64,000 nt of DNA from Centropus unirufus (Eukaryota; Chordata; Aves; Cuculiformes; Centropidae): assembly GCA_013397695.1 (NCBI GenBank), contig VYZI01000237.1:675821-739820 (forward strand). Direction: 5' to 3'. The position numbers and the translations under genes were made by a program. A model generated the notes under the pieces. The model saw nothing but the letters and a program-made list of their open reading frames with translations. It was not told the origin of the DNA and did not search any database. Positions 50,722-64,000 of this stretch are shown here, in pieces (the first letter of the stretch is position 1; every line of letters starts with the position of its first letter).

Positions 50722-53700
50722 CACCCTCCCGGAACGTAACCATTTGTAATTCACGCTCATTCTGAAGTCAAAGGCTGTCTATTTTTATTTCAAACCCTTC
50801 AATAGAACAGCTTTCAATTAGTTGTCTGGACATTTTTTAAGCTCATGGATGTTTTGCTATTTATGGTGCTTAGTGTTAAATAATCCAGTGAAAGATGCTG
50901 AATAAATAAAACACAGAATAACACATCACACCAGAAAAATAGGTCTTGGTACTGTTGAGCATTGCTGGGAAAGAATTCCCATCCATGGCAAACACAGTAG
51001 CTCCATCAATACTTGAAAAGAAGCAGTTAGGCTATTAATATTGATCAACTCACACAATTTTTAAAGTTCAGTTATAAGCAAAAGAAAAACCAATTAATTT
51101 CGTTTCACCTAGAAGAAAACAAAATATAACCTGTGGAAATTAGCACTATAATAAAACTATTCCAGTTTTCTAACTTCTCTGGCACAGCTGAGTCTTTCAG
51201 AAAAATGTCAGAATTGGTTCGAAAACCCAAGGCAGGATGAGTTCTTACCCTCTCCTGATCCACATGATTGCACAGTTGGTTTCATAATGCAGGCAGAAAA
51301 TCTTGAATACAATCTGAAAAACAAATGCATCTGAAAGACACAGATCAGGTAACATCGACCATTCCTTAATACCAGCCCATGTCTTCTGCCACTTTGTCCT
51401 AGTTATTCTCTGAACATTTTTAGGTACTGTTTGTTTCTCTGTTCATAGTTCAGATTTTCAGATCAGTTTGGAGAGAAATTCATAGAACACGGCTCTCCTA
51501 AGGCCCTCAGCTGTGCATGGACAATGCTTCTGCAGCACATCACAGGAAAGAGCAGGGTTGAGGGTGAAGCCCCAAGCAGAAGCATGCTGGCTGCTGTAAT
51601 TTCTTGATGGATGAATGCCTCAGAAAGTCCAACTCCGAGTGATATCTGGGCAGTAAATGGGGAACTCCTGGTGGCAAGAGTTTTTTTTTTAAACTGGACT
51701 TTCTATCAATTCTGGTTTTGACAATGCAGGAGAGCATCTTCCTCATCTCAAGTCACTAACCAAGCGCTCTTCCCTGTGAGTCCACGCTGGGGCCCTTTCT
51801 TGAAATAAGAAGCAATGATTGTCCTAAAATGTCTTTTGCACTATTACACTTTTCCTAGCACCTCACTTTCAGTTTCACCATCACCTCCTCCATTGGTTTA
51901 TAAAACTATTGCAAGCATCTGCTGCATCTCTGCCTCACTCTGTTTTGCCAACAGTTTTGTCTGTCAGCCCAGTATTGTTCCTACCATTTCCATCTCAGGA
52001 TCATCACCCAGCACGTACTGTATGGTCTGATTGGCTCTGCTGGCTTGCAGACATGAGTATTCTTTGATGACTGTCAAAGCCTCCATCACCTTGATACATA
52101 TATTAATGCTGCTACAGGCAAGTAATTTTAGGTACTGGCCAGTAACTTCTATGGGTTAAATAAGGAATAAAAATTCATGAATAAGCTGTTGCCCTACTCC
52201 AGAACATCTTTTCTCACTCTTCAACGATCAGATATTCCTGATTTTAGCTCAGATTTAATTCTATTTTGAAATATTTCCTAGCGCTGCTTCTTATTAGAAC
52301 TCAGCTGCTGTTATAGTGTCTTATGAAATTTTATTGCGTTTCTAGGGCTTCTATTTTCTGTTGTTATTTCTCAAGAAGTTTATCTAATTTCTGATGTTTT
52401 TTCTTTCTTGTCAGTGTTTAGTTCTGATTGATTAGCCAAGTCAGACATTGAAAGCCATCAAACTGAGGACTCTTTAAAATAAAATAATGAGACAATATTG
52501 ATTGGAAATATTCAAAACCAGAAAAGAGAAAAGACTAGACTGCTAAAGAAATGAATGTAACAAAACTGTCAAGTAAAAATATGTTTCTACTAATCTGAGA
52601 TTAATTACAAAGCTCCAGCTTTTCTTTGATAAATGCCAGTCACTTTTGCAATGTGAAACAGCACACAGGCACATCCCAGCAAATAAGGAGCATTTTTTCC
52701 TTTCACAGTTGTCAGTCAGAAATAGTTTTCATACACACTCAGGTGCAATTTGATAAATCTACTGTTACGGCAGTAAAATTTTGAAGCAGTGGGAGCAGTG
52801 AGACATAATGGGCAATATTCTACATTTATTCACACAGCATAAGATTTTTCAAAGGATTTTTCTAAACACAGATTTTTACCAAGCATTAACATATAATTAA
52901 TCCTGCTGAAGTCTGTTTTGTCATAAATAAAGCAAGGATTGTGAAGCAATAAAGCTCTGTAGAATGAGTAAATTGTTATTTCAGTTCGATTGGTGTTTTT
53001 AAAAAACAAGACAGACATGAAAAATGCCACTCCAGACCTGAGCACTCAGTTGTGTGTTCCCACACTTATGGGCCATTTAGTCCATTCATTCCTACTATTT
53101 TTAGTGAATCAGGAAAAATCTCTCCCCCTATTGACATAGTAAGACTATTGCAACTTCACAGGTATAGTTGTTGCTAGAGTCTTTCTACTGGGTTAACCAG
53201 AAAACTTAATCAATATCCTAACAATACCCTTACATCCATCATCTGAATGCCAGGAAAAAGATTAACCTGTTGTATGTGACCCAAATGTGTCGTACCCTAA
53301 TCACACGGTTAGGAGAGGTTATAAGTAGTGTTGGCAAAGTAATGCAAGTAAAGCAGATTTTCCAGGGTAAGAAAAAGGATCCTGAAATTATGGATTGTGT
53401 TATTTTAATGTCCTGAAGATTCCACAGAAAGAGATTGGTTCTATCATGGCATAGATGCCATATTAGTGAGCCATTGACGCTCTGAGTTTGTCCTGCTGCA
53501 CATGGAATCAATGGGGCTGGAGGCTGAGTAGGACAGACAGAGAGGGGACAGAACTGAGTCTTTCAAAGAACTTGGGAAACTGAGGTTAAATATGGGTTGC
53601 AGAAGTGAGCAATACGATGACAAAGAGGAATTATCTCCTGCAATTGAAAGATAAGCAGCCTGAATGAGCCTGGGTTGAATAAATGTGGATGGTGCTTTTT

Positions 53701-54557
53701 ATGTTACTAAAATTACCCTGTTTTTTTAACTATGAGTGAACAGAGAGGATGACTATACTGAGGGAAATATACATACAGAAAATAGTGTGTTGTAAGCACA
53801 GCACAGATCTATGTACGAGTATGACTGATAATGGATGAATTTTCAATTTTAATTAGAATTTTAAAATTCTGATGTTTTTTAAGACTCCAGCAGCAGGCAA
53901 AGCCAGAGGCATCCCTCTACATTAAATGGAGTATTTCCTCCTGGAAGCAGGAATCAACAAAGGCAAAAACATCATGAAAGAGCTGAAGCTGAAAGCATTG
54001 CGCACTTGACTTGCAAAGCTCCATCTTCAAGGACTGCTGAGTCTCCTAGCACCTCATAGGATCACACCCTCGATGTTTGCCTGGAGGCTGCAATGCACAC
54101 AGGGCTTGTAAAAAAAAAAAGAAAAATTATTAGACTTGGTTAGACTTCTGTGAAAGAGAACACTGTCTATGAACGCTTCAAATAGGAGGCAAAAAAATAA
54201 ATTGGTGGTCTCGCTCTCAGTTGGCAGTGGCTGACCTTGGGCCACTGTGAACTGCAGCCAGAATTGTCTTTCAGGATAAATGGCGCACTGAAAGCTACAG
54301 GGCCTTCTACCCTATTGCAAAGGTATATTGTGTACACCTCATCTCCATGTCTGCTTTTGTTCTCAGTTTATATTAATTCAAATGGATGTGATATTTGGAG
54401 TTGTGACAGTCACCTCTTCACTCACGTCCACCAGTGCAAGTATCTCTGTTGTAGTTTGACGTTAATTAGAATCAATTTGGGAATAGCTCAGTTGCTGTAT
54501 GTAACTTCATTCTCCAAAACTAACTACGTCTTTTTGAGACAATATTCTTTTCTAAAG
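50722..54557. other. Unannotated noncoding sequence
   Basis: No gene or repeat family is recognised. A 16-bp perfect palindrome, AGAATTTTAAAATTCT, lies at 53855-53870 in AT-rich surroundings and may be chance. Open frames such as 53239-53511 (minus) and 54237-54560 (plus) are anonymous. Confidence 0.5.
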
Positions 54558-55137
54558 TGATAACACAGGGCATTGGCATGCAAAAAGGCCAATGCTTATA
54601 CTTAACCAAGGCCACCCTCAAGCTGGAAGAAATGGAGCCGCACCTGCTAGGTGCAGGTGACCCCAACCTGACTATCAGAGGGTCTCATCCCGTGGATGTC
54701 CCACTTGGGTTAAAACTGAGAGACCACCAGGGCTCACTCTCTTCAGCGATGGCTGATGTCCAGTGAGGACCTTGTCTGTCCGGTTGCTCCTGATTCCTGA
54801 TCTGTGCACTCCTGAATCCAGTTCCTGAGCCCAGCTCCCTCCTGGAATGGACTCATTCCCTCCTGTCAGCTCTGCAGCATTTGTGGTGACGTAGCCATTG
54901 AGGGGTGGGGTGACGGAGTCATCTCATATAGTTGTATATATATTATTACTTTGAAATTATTTTTATTATTGTTAACATTATCATTTCACTTAAGCTGAAG
55001 TTTTAGTTTACAACGTAAAAGTCTTGTTCCTCTCATTTTCCTCTCCGTTTTTGCTGTGGGGTGGGGGAAGATTTTGGAAGCTCAACTGCACAGATTTTAG
55101 CTGCCAAAATTTAGCCGAGTGGAGCTAAATGGTGACA
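54558..55137 (+). mobile_element. Old endogenous retrovirus LTR, plus strand, about 580 bp
   Basis: The region has the landmarks of an avian ERVL-type LTR. It starts 'tgataacacagggcattggc', followed by 'ggtgaccccaacctgac' and 'aactgagagaccaccagg'. Next come 'ctgatgtccagtgaggacc' and 'tgaatccagttcctgagccc'. A promoter-like stretch reads 'ggggtgacggagtcatct' with TATATATA nearby. A TTATTATT-rich zone follows, then 'tcctctccgtttttgctgtg' and the end 'gctaaatggtgaca'. It is more mutated than the LTRs at 32320 and 38564. No clean target-site duplication was found, and no internal viral sequence adjoins it. The small open frame at 54557-54766 falls inside it and is not a gene. Confidence 0.68.
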
Positions 55138-58100
55138 ATATCTCTACCACTTAGACATCTACTGATTTCACTCCATTGTTATCATTTTTCTCTCTGGAAA
55201 AAATAATACCTGCCCTTGGCTAGTTATTCTGCTATGTCCTCGGTTAAGGACACTTCTCATTGCTTTGAAATCCCTCTGTCGTCAATGGAGAAAGACACAC
55301 TGATTCCCACTTTGAAGGTCTGTCATTTGACACAAAGGAAGTCTTTGATGACTGTAATGTCATCATGCCCTTCAGAAACATCCTTATCTTGAGTATTTCC
55401 TTTTTAGTACTAAGCACAAATCTTTTCATTAGTCTTTTACGTTCTTTAGTCCCATGCTCCTCTCTGAAACATCAATAATAGCTCACCAAAAGCCATATCA
55501 TGGCAGGTGCAGGCTATGTACAGATGAGGTCCTGACTCACATCACTGCCTTGCAACTGAGAAGTTTTTAATCTGAATTGAGAGTACAGCCCAATACAGCC
55601 TGAACCCAAGAAAATTGCTCCTGAATAATTCAGTTTTTCATAAGGAAAGTTTTTGAGATGTTGTTAATTTTCTCATATGTAATGTATCTCCCTGACATTT
55701 TTCCTGATTTATGTTTTGCTTTTTCATAAAGAAATTATTACTATGAACATCTGAACAATCCATAATTTCATCCCCCAGACTCATTTAAAATTTTGAATGG
55801 AATCCAGTGGGAAGATATCACATTTACACATTTAAGTTTCTACTTCTAATTGGGTTCACGAGTTAAAAGAAATTACCTTTCTTTGGAGAATGTGTGGGTT
55901 TGGAGAGTGTGCAGGAACTATTTTAGTTCATTGTCATCTATATTTGATATGGTCTATAAAAGTACTAATCAAAAGTGTGAAATTGAACAGTGACTCCTGG
56001 TCATTCAGCCCTCAGACACTCCTGCTTTGAATGAAAATCATGCTTCTGAAGAAACCTGTACTGAATACTCAGCAATTTTCGGCATCCTTTTCAACTTGCA
56101 TGGGGAAGAATCAATGTCCAGAAGGGAACAATATTTCTTTTATAATTTGAAAATTAATTTTCATGGTAAGTTTTATTGATTTGGAGTAAGTGATTTGAGC
56201 AGTTTCTACTTGCCCTCCGACCTGAGCAAAAAAGTGAAAGAACTCCATTTGTATATGTATATCTATAAATATATGTGTGTGTTCATACACATATTCTATG
56301 TCTTAAAACATTTTGTTAAGATGATCCTCCTTCAGCTTTGACGGGAAATTCAATTTAGTGTCAGGTATGCAATTTTTAGCATTTCTTTAAGAAGCACCTT
56401 CTTACTAAATCTCCAAAAACACAAAACCTCTAGGTTTCATGCATAGAGTCCAGCACTTAAATTATGTGCCTAAACCAGCTGCAATGAGCATGGCCTTCCT
56501 GAGCAGCATGAAGAAACACAACCTGATTTGTGAGGTTTTTACTGCCAGAAAAGGCACTGATGTTTAAGAGCCTGAAAGTACTGACAAAGGTGATGCCTAT
56601 AGCACGGAGAAGACATTTTCCACAGTGCAGTAAGAGTCCCTGATTTCTCCAGAGAATTAACCTCAAAATACTGTGAATTGGCTACCTTCGATCCATAATA
56701 CATGTGATGAAGTCCCTGGAAACCAGGGCAGGAGAGAGAGGCTGAGCACGAGTGGGGCTGGCAGTTAACACACAGCCTCTCAGAAGCCCTCTTAGGACCA
56801 GCCATGCTGGCATACTCTCAACATGACGGTTTAGGGCCCTTATGTGTCCCAGCAATGCCTCTGGAAGAGTAGTAAATGAAGAGGGCTGTACTGGGTTTGG
56901 CAGAAAGGCCTGGCTTGTAAACACGCATGGTGCCTGCAATTTAAGACTACAAGAGCTTCAAATGTGCTGCAGCAGAGCCTTTCTGCATCGCCCTCCGCAC
57001 CACCTCTCAATACGTCCTGTGCCCACCTCTTTCCAGGTAAGATATCCAGCAGACACATTGCTCCAGACACCATTCTACCTCCTGAGGTAGCCTGCCAGGC
57101 AATGTTTTACACCAATTTATATTGCTTGGAGCTCCTCAGCTCCTTCTGGCCATTAAATTCTCTTTGATGGGACCAGGATGTCACTTGTGACAGTGTTGAG
57201 TGAAGAAATTTTGCAAAGAGGAGGGGCTGGATCTTCAAGGAGGTTTGAGGGGAAGACAATAAAGGTCCTGCTCCTTAGGATGCAAAGAAATAAAGGGAGA
57301 GGTGAGCTACTAGATTGCAGTCATCAGAGGGATGTCCACAGAATGTCTCCATCTCTTCCTTCTGCCCTCACACTACAGGGGAGAAGTCTTGAGCCTAGGC
57401 AAAGAGTGAGACAACAGGTGAAACAGGGTTCGGGCTCTGGATCCGCCAGTCTCAATTAGATCAGAATCGCTATCCACTAGTTTGCAAATACTTGCTGATT
57501 TCCACCAAGCCACGTATTATAGATGCTACCTGATCTGTCTGCTGACAGGGAAAGGAAGGCAGGAGTGGTGTCAGAGAGACAGGAGCTGGACAACAAGGTG
57601 TCAGGTTTTTTTGGAGAAAGACTGGTAGAACAGCAGTCTCTCAGGACTCTCAGGAGGACCTGAGCCTGTGAACTCTTAGAGATCTGAGATTCTCTTTGAG
57701 ATTATTTAGAAAGTGTGCATTGTGTGCAGGCCGCTTCCTGGGGGCATAAGGTAAAAGTATATTCAGCTACTTTGACCTCCAGGGAACTATGCAGATTTGC
57801 ATTTAAGCTAATAATAAAACAGAATGTTGCTCTGCCTCCATCAGTAGATAATTTTAAATTTCTACAATAAATAAGGAGAGGATCGTATCAACGTACCATC
57901 ACAGTCCATATCCCTTGAAAGCCTTAGGCTGGAAGTCAAGCAAGTCTTGCCTCCATGTAATGAAATGTGATGTGTCCATGGAATTATAAACCATCCCAAC
58001 ATGTGGCCATACAAGAGAGGCAACTTAAAATTTCATGGATAGTCCTATCTTTGATCCCAGGATCACTTACTGAGAGTTTCTTAGACACAGTTGCAAGTGC

Positions 58101-61100
58101 AAGAAGTTGCTGACATTTTACTTCCAGGCCCAAGTATTTAAGATTTCAGGGTGCATGTGCACTGTCTGGAGACTGAATTATTATTATCATTAGCTCATTT
58201 TCTCGGTGACAAAAGAATACCAAATGTCATTTATTTTCATTCTCCAGATGCTCCGCTAATTCTGTGCTATAACAAATGGGAGGGTTTCATCGATCACCTC
58301 TTAGAAGAAACATAAAGCTATATTTACCTCTCAGCATGATTGCTGGGAAGGGGTCGTTGAAGTGTATCTTGGAAACCTCACTGTTAGCCAAGTGAATTCT
58401 AGGCACGGTATTTGGGGTGACAAGCAAGCATGATTTAGTGGTTACGTTAGCTTCAGAAGTGTAGTGTGGGTTTGCTTTTCTTCCTTGTGGAAATATCAGA
58501 CATGTATTGGACATCAGGCAAGAGTTGAAATAATGTTCATTTTGCAGGACAGCATAAATTGCACTGCTAAAGTACATCAGCTTAAACTTTCCCCTGAGTA
58601 AGACGATTTCTGGGTTTTCCCTGTTTGTATATTCTTCCATTTTTCACCGCCCGGTCTTAGGAATAGCAGAAGTCACCTGTTCTGTCTGTGAGGATATCTG
58701 GGCAGAACTCTGCATTTTGTACAAAGCCCTAACACCCAGCTTCTTGGTATCGAATGAAAGAAAGGACAGTTCGGTCTTCACTCAGGCTCGCTTGGCATTC
58801 ACCTTTTCTCCTGAGAATAAAAACAGCAAAAAAAGCATTTAGGTAATGCAAGATGTGATGCAGGCTTTGCCAAGTATACTTGTTTACAGGGAGAAGGGAC
58901 AGCACCTCTAGCCTTTAAATGAGCACACATTTCATGACAAATAACAGAGCTGCTCAATTAATTTTCTTTTTTTTCCCCTCCAAAATTATTAAAGAAAAAT
59001 AAGAAAAAAGACATATTTGCTCTTTGGCTTTGTCTGGAAATTATTGTGTTTGAAAGAGTAGCCAAGGATATTCAAAGTTCACAAGGAGAAGACAGATGAG
59101 ATGAGTCGCTACATTTACCCTTGGGTCTCCCCCTCTCTCTGCCTCAGTTTTCTCTGTTGTTGAAGGGGATGATTCAAGGCTGATGTCTATATTGCACTCT
59201 TTGAACTACTTTCCAGTTATATCTTCTCTTCGCCCATCACATAACAACCAAAGGTTTCCCATATCACAAGAGAGAAGGCCTGAGAAGGTCTCCAAAGAAG
59301 ACTCTCTACCAGAAAATCTAAGTTTTCCACGTAAAAATATCTTGAGCTCATATAATAATAGTGTTCTATACTTGAATGATTCAAAAGTTTCCTTTAAAAT
59401 AATGACAAACTTCAAGATCTTAGTAGTGCACAATAGTCCTCATCACTTTTATTTATGGACTTTAAAAGTTCAGGTCATAAAAGCCAATGGTGGGAAGACA
59501 GTTATTATCTTCTTTTTATTCTTCAAAACAAACCAATCTGTGCTAAAAAGCACACAGTGACACTGGAAAGATGTCATGTAATGGAAATATGTCATCAAAA
59601 GATGATGAATGCCTGTAATTAACTGCAGGAGTACACACCCAAGATTATGTAAAGCTACAGATAAAGGCATCAGAGTGCCCAGGTTCAAATGTACTCTCCT
59701 CAATAGCTTCACCCTGTGCTATTTCAAAAATCATAAGGATGATGAATGAAAATGTAATTCCAAATGTGCACAGAATATAAATATAAGAAAGAGCTTCCTT
59801 TACAATATTGTGTTATTTCATACAGTTAAGTGTCTGGGTATGCAATTCCCAACTTTTCAGAAAATCAGAAAGGTACTTGAATTTACCCACTTGCTTCAGA
59901 CCTACCAAATACTTCATTCCTAAATATTTTGTCAGATAGCACCCTAGAGAAGGCTTGTCTATCTGGAGGGCAACCTGTTCTGTTCAGTACATCCTCCCTC
60001 TGAGAGAGAAATCTGTATTTTCTTCCCATTTAAATGAGTGTCTACACCTAACAATGTGCCTTCCTTATATGCGGCACATCCATCAGGTTGACAAATGTAA
60101 GCAGAGGAATTCTGCTGCCAAGCTTAGCAATGAAAGAGACTTGTAGAATTTGATTTCCCCAGCCTGAGCAAAACAGCTTTGCGAGATTCTTTGCTACTGT
60201 TTTTACCAGCTTGATTTCCTTAAGAACAGTCTAGCTTTATCCTTTCTGAAATTATATTTGCTAATCTGAAAGCAATTGAACCTCCTACTGAGGACTGATC
60301 ACATTTCTGCATGAGTTTCACCCTTTTTGGCTATTTCAAAACATTTGAAATTGAGCTATGCACAAAAAAAAATGGAGAAATGCTTCAAGCTATGAACACA
60401 ACCCAGGACAAAGCCATTTGGACCTGAAGTGTACCAGTTTTGGCACTGAGTTAGAAAGAGAGGAAAGGGTGGAACTGCTGGTGTAAGAGGTGACAGCACT
60501 TAGAGAAGAGTTTGCTTTAAGATAATGGGACTCTTGTTGCTACTCACAGAGGGTGAAGCAGTCAGAATTTGACTCCCAGTGGTACAAAAATTAAACTGTT
60601 TCTCATGTTGAACCAGACTCTACTCTGCAATGTCCAGCCTTGTACCAGATGATCGAGTAAAGTAATACAACAGCCAGCCCTTTGTCAAACATAACAGCAA
60701 AGTCTCAGCATGCTCCCCTATTATAGTAGAAGAGATACTTGCTTTTCCCCAACCCCTAGAAAAGCTTTATATATCTAATTCAAAATTTGATCAGTCATAA
60801 TGCAAGTTGTCCTTTCACAATTAAGTAGTTTTATAAGATTCCAGACCAGAATTAAACTCTTTATGCTACTCAACATACATGCAATGGAGAAGTATGGTAC
60901 AGTTATCTGCAACCAATTTTGAGATACTGCTGGTGGCAGAAGATGAGTGTGAAGACCATGGGACATTCTGCCTATGTGCTACCACAAGGGTCTTTTGAGG
61001 GCCATTTCCACCAGGCTGCTTCTGAATTGTCCTTTTGCTTCAGTGCTACCTGAATAGGACTACCTCTCCCCAAAAAATAATAGATACATTTGTTCTTTCT

Positions 61101-64000
61101 TTTAATTGTCCATGGAGAAAAAAATAAAAAAAAATAGTTTTACAAGGTGACCCAAATATAGAGGTGGAAGTAAAGCCTCTGCTGTAAAAAACTTATCATT
61201 AATTTGACATCAAAGAAACAAGTAGGGAAGAGTAATGTATGTCTAACACTAAGGGACACACATCAGATGGTGCAGATGATAATATTTTTTGCAGAGTCCC
61301 TGTTACATTTATGGCAATAAGCAGTGATGTCCAAATCAGGGTTATGATTTCATTTTGCAATCAAAAAAACAGGCAGGGAGATTGAAAAATTCCTCCATAA
61401 TACAGAAATCTCTACAGTAATAACAAGGAACACAAAAAAAAAATGAGCTCATACACTTCTATTATTATAAATGTTTGCTTTTACAGATACCACTTTGCAA
61501 ACATGGAGAGAATAATTGTTTCCAATTTTTAACAGCAGCTCTTAAACTCAGTGTTATTTTTGTGGGGTTTTCTCTAAGTAATATGTTGCTAACCACAGAA
61601 ACACATTTATTCAGTGCTTGCTGTGCTTGCAATACTTTTATAGTACTTGTTCAGAATTCCAAAGCGGGCACAAATGCCCCATCTATACCAGTAAACATAG
61701 ACATATACCAGTAGACATATCACAATAAACCTTCAGGCTTAGCCTGGGGTTAATTTTGGCAAATGAGCATTTGCCATGCACAGGTCCATTTTCGATTTGG
61801 AAGATGAATTTAATAATATAGGTGTAGCCAGATTGGTCTTAGATTAGACAACAATGGCCATGGCAATGGTGCTTTTTGAAAATATAGCCCGGGGACTGTG
61901 GAAAAGAGTATGAGAGTGAGCTGCACTCCCAAAGGTCCCTGCTATGGGGCTGAGATCAGGGCAGCAAAGTACACACTTTATTTCCTTCTATTTCCTCTGC
62001 ATGTACTAGGTGATTACAAGGGATTACAACTGTCAAATAAAAGATGTTTTATTAAACAAAGTGCTAAATGTGCCACAAGCACAGGTAGCATTTAATCTTG
62101 CAACACAAGAACCGTCTCCTTACTGCTATCTTCAAAATTTCACTACAAGTTTCATGCAGTTTTATTGCAAACTCGAGGTCTAAATAACAAAAATTTTCAA
62201 ACAAAGTGAAGATAAATAAGGTCTTTCTTCTCTTATCTCCAGTAGCTGTATCATTCCTCTTGAAATCTAAAGTCTAGCACCAACTCAACAGTTCTAAAGC
62301 AAACTGAGCAGCGGTTGCTGAGGCTGAGTAAGCCCCTGAAGTGCTGCTTTCTGTACAGATGCCTTGCACTAGAGGGAGGCGCCTATTGGGCTGTGTTGTA
62401 ATGTCATAATTTACTAGAGATACAAAAGCAGCCCGATTTTAGTGGGTGATAAGTTACGATGAGATTTTGCATAGTCTAGAAAGACAAGCAAAAGGCTGGT
62501 GAACCAGGGGCAACTGCAAAATCCATCATACTCTTCAAGCCAAGAAGCAACTCAGGTGAGAGGATACTGATTCTTGCCTCTTGATAACTGGTTTTTGTCC
62601 AGGATTTCAGTGGCACTGGGTTGACACCCCAGTTAGCTCTCTAAGGCAATGCTTTGAAAAAGAAGTCATTTCTCATTCATGATAGTTAAGGTTTTTTAAT
62701 TATAATGAAGCATTACATATGTATTTCTATTTAGAAATCAATATTTACATAAATAGGGAAAGTCAAGATTGGTCTACATCTTATTGGTGCCTACTTTATA
62801 TCCTTTATACCAGTCTGAAAAATATTCTATTGCTGTGTTTACTTTAAAAACACCAGCCCATCTTTATTTTTGGGTGTTTTTTTTATGCACACGCTGGTGC
62901 CAGTTACATGATTAAGTCACTCTCTAATAAATTTTGCATCAGTAGCCACTCTTACCCTATACTAAACTTCTTCCTCAGTAAGGCAGATTTATGTCTCCAG
63001 GGTAAATAAGCAGAATGCCTGAAAATGAAGGTGTGCCCTCCAAGAAGATATATTGTACTTTTACCATGTCCTTTAATTCATAGATCAATACATTATTAAC
63101 CAGTTTAGGGCTAAAGATTTGTAGTATTCATTTATTTTTTATCAAATGTGTCAGCCTCAGGGCTAGACAAATTTACTGTATCCTCCAGGTACTAATTTTG
63201 TCCAATACATAAAGAGAAAAAAAGTTCCAACAAATCAGCTTTTTGTGTCAGAATCTCAAAGAAAAGCAAATCTTTTAATTTCCTCTTACACAATGGCAGT
63301 TTTCTTAGAATCCTCAAATATTAGCTTGGTAGTCTTTATCCAGATTATAAGGATGAGTTTTTTCACTGACTTTCTTTTATTGTACCTAATCCATTGATGT
63401 GTCAGGTCACATTTGGGAGTGGCACATTGTAAGGGAGACACACCACCTCATGTCCTTGTCTCATAAAAGGGTGCAGAAGGTCACTGAGCTTAAATCACTG
63501 GGAATTCAGAAAACATACTCAAAAAATCCTATTGTTTTCCTTGCTGCTATCCTACCGTCAAAGCAGAGCACAGGCTAAGAGTGGCCATCAGTCATATTCC
63601 AGAGGGGTTTGCCTTCCCCCTGGAAGCACTAGGCAAAAATGGGACACCTGTGTCCCTTCTGGTGGAACTGTCCCACTTAATGTATTTGTTGTACCAAAAT
63701 TAGACTGTCAAAAATACCACTTCTGGGGACCAGGATGCTCATATAGCATCAAACTGGAAGGTCAGCTTGTGTTCTCTGCTTCCTTAGGACCCCTGGGAGT
63801 CAAAGAAGCTGGAATATAATTTACAGCTCTCCTAAATAGATGAGTATGGGGTTCCAGGAGTTGACATTTTCAAAGATCCTATGAGCCTGACTGTCTGCCT
63901 ACTGTTTATCACTGCTGTCAATAGGATGGAGCTTTTGGAGAAAGGTGAAACTTGCTACTGTGACACCTCCACATTGCAGACAACAGATGAGGCAGCTGCA
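55138..64000. other. Unannotated noncoding sequence
   Basis: Nearly 9 kb without a recognised gene or repeat family. The block at about 56460-57460 is GC-richer, with several overlapping frames open on both strands, which points to composition rather than coding. Small items: an AT/GT-rich stem near 56255-56295 (ATATGTGTGTG facing TACACATAT), a 20-bp near-duplication at about 61685-61724 (ATACCAGTA / ATACCAGTAG), and A-runs near 61120 and 61435. Frames at 58287-58640 (minus) and 59183-59560 (plus) show no domain. Confidence 0.5.

Noticed and set aside
53855..53870. 16-bp perfect palindrome AGAATTTTAAAATTCT as a regulatory site
   Set aside because: Short self-complementary A/T strings are common in sequence this AT-rich.
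56460..57460. Cluster of overlapping frames on both strands, considered as exons
   Set aside because: The frames conflict with each other and none is bounded by convincing splice sites. The region is GC-richer, which lowers stop frequency.

Overview
The window reads as noncoding DNA from a bird nuclear genome. It is AT-rich, stop codons are frequent in all six frames, and every long open frame is short and unrecognisable. The clearest signals are avian-type repeats: pieces of CR1 LINE elements and several solo long terminal repeats (LTRs) of endogenous retroviruses. CR1 alone would also allow a turtle or crocodilian; the LTR types make a bird the better call. Repeat identities come from pattern recognition, not a database search. 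There are no bacterial features, no rRNA or tRNA genes, no CRISPR array and no protein-coding gene I can defend. The window is probably intergenic or part of a very long intron.

Layout: 1-1570 is unremarkable. A minus-strand LTR at about 1575-2065 ends in a dense CpG cluster. A CR1 tail lies at about 7010-7160, and a diverged 62-bp tandem duplication at 8611-8732. A composite block spans about 13190-14575: a 20-base assembly gap, a minus-strand CR1 piece, a GC-richer unknown block, and diverged direct repeats at its two ends. Between 14.6 and 31.5 kb there is mostly unannotatable single-copy sequence, with a short GGGAATTT array (19907-19953), a possible CR1 scrap (about 20640-20735) and a striking 101-bp imperfect palindrome (27848-27948). 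A 13-base gap lies at 31548-31560.

The second half holds a full-length-looking minus-strand LTR (32320-32876), a GATA/GACA microsatellite (36093-36131), a minus-strand stretch of broken coding-like segments (36946-38260), a plus-strand solo LTR with visible CCAAT, TATA and AATAAA signals (38564-38861), a CR1 tail (41130-41255), two same-strand CR1 copies side by side (49605-49745 and about 49855-50441, the second keeping a decayed C-terminal ORF2 frame), a perfect 19-bp tandem duplication (50684-50721), and an old plus-strand LTR (about 54558-55137). From there to 64000 I see nothing I can name.

The items most worth a second look are the 27.9-kb palindrome, the CpG-dense LTR promoter-like segment at 1.95-2.05 kb, the minus-strand coding-like fragments at 36.9-38.3 kb, and the diverged direct repeats around the 13-14.5 kb composite block.
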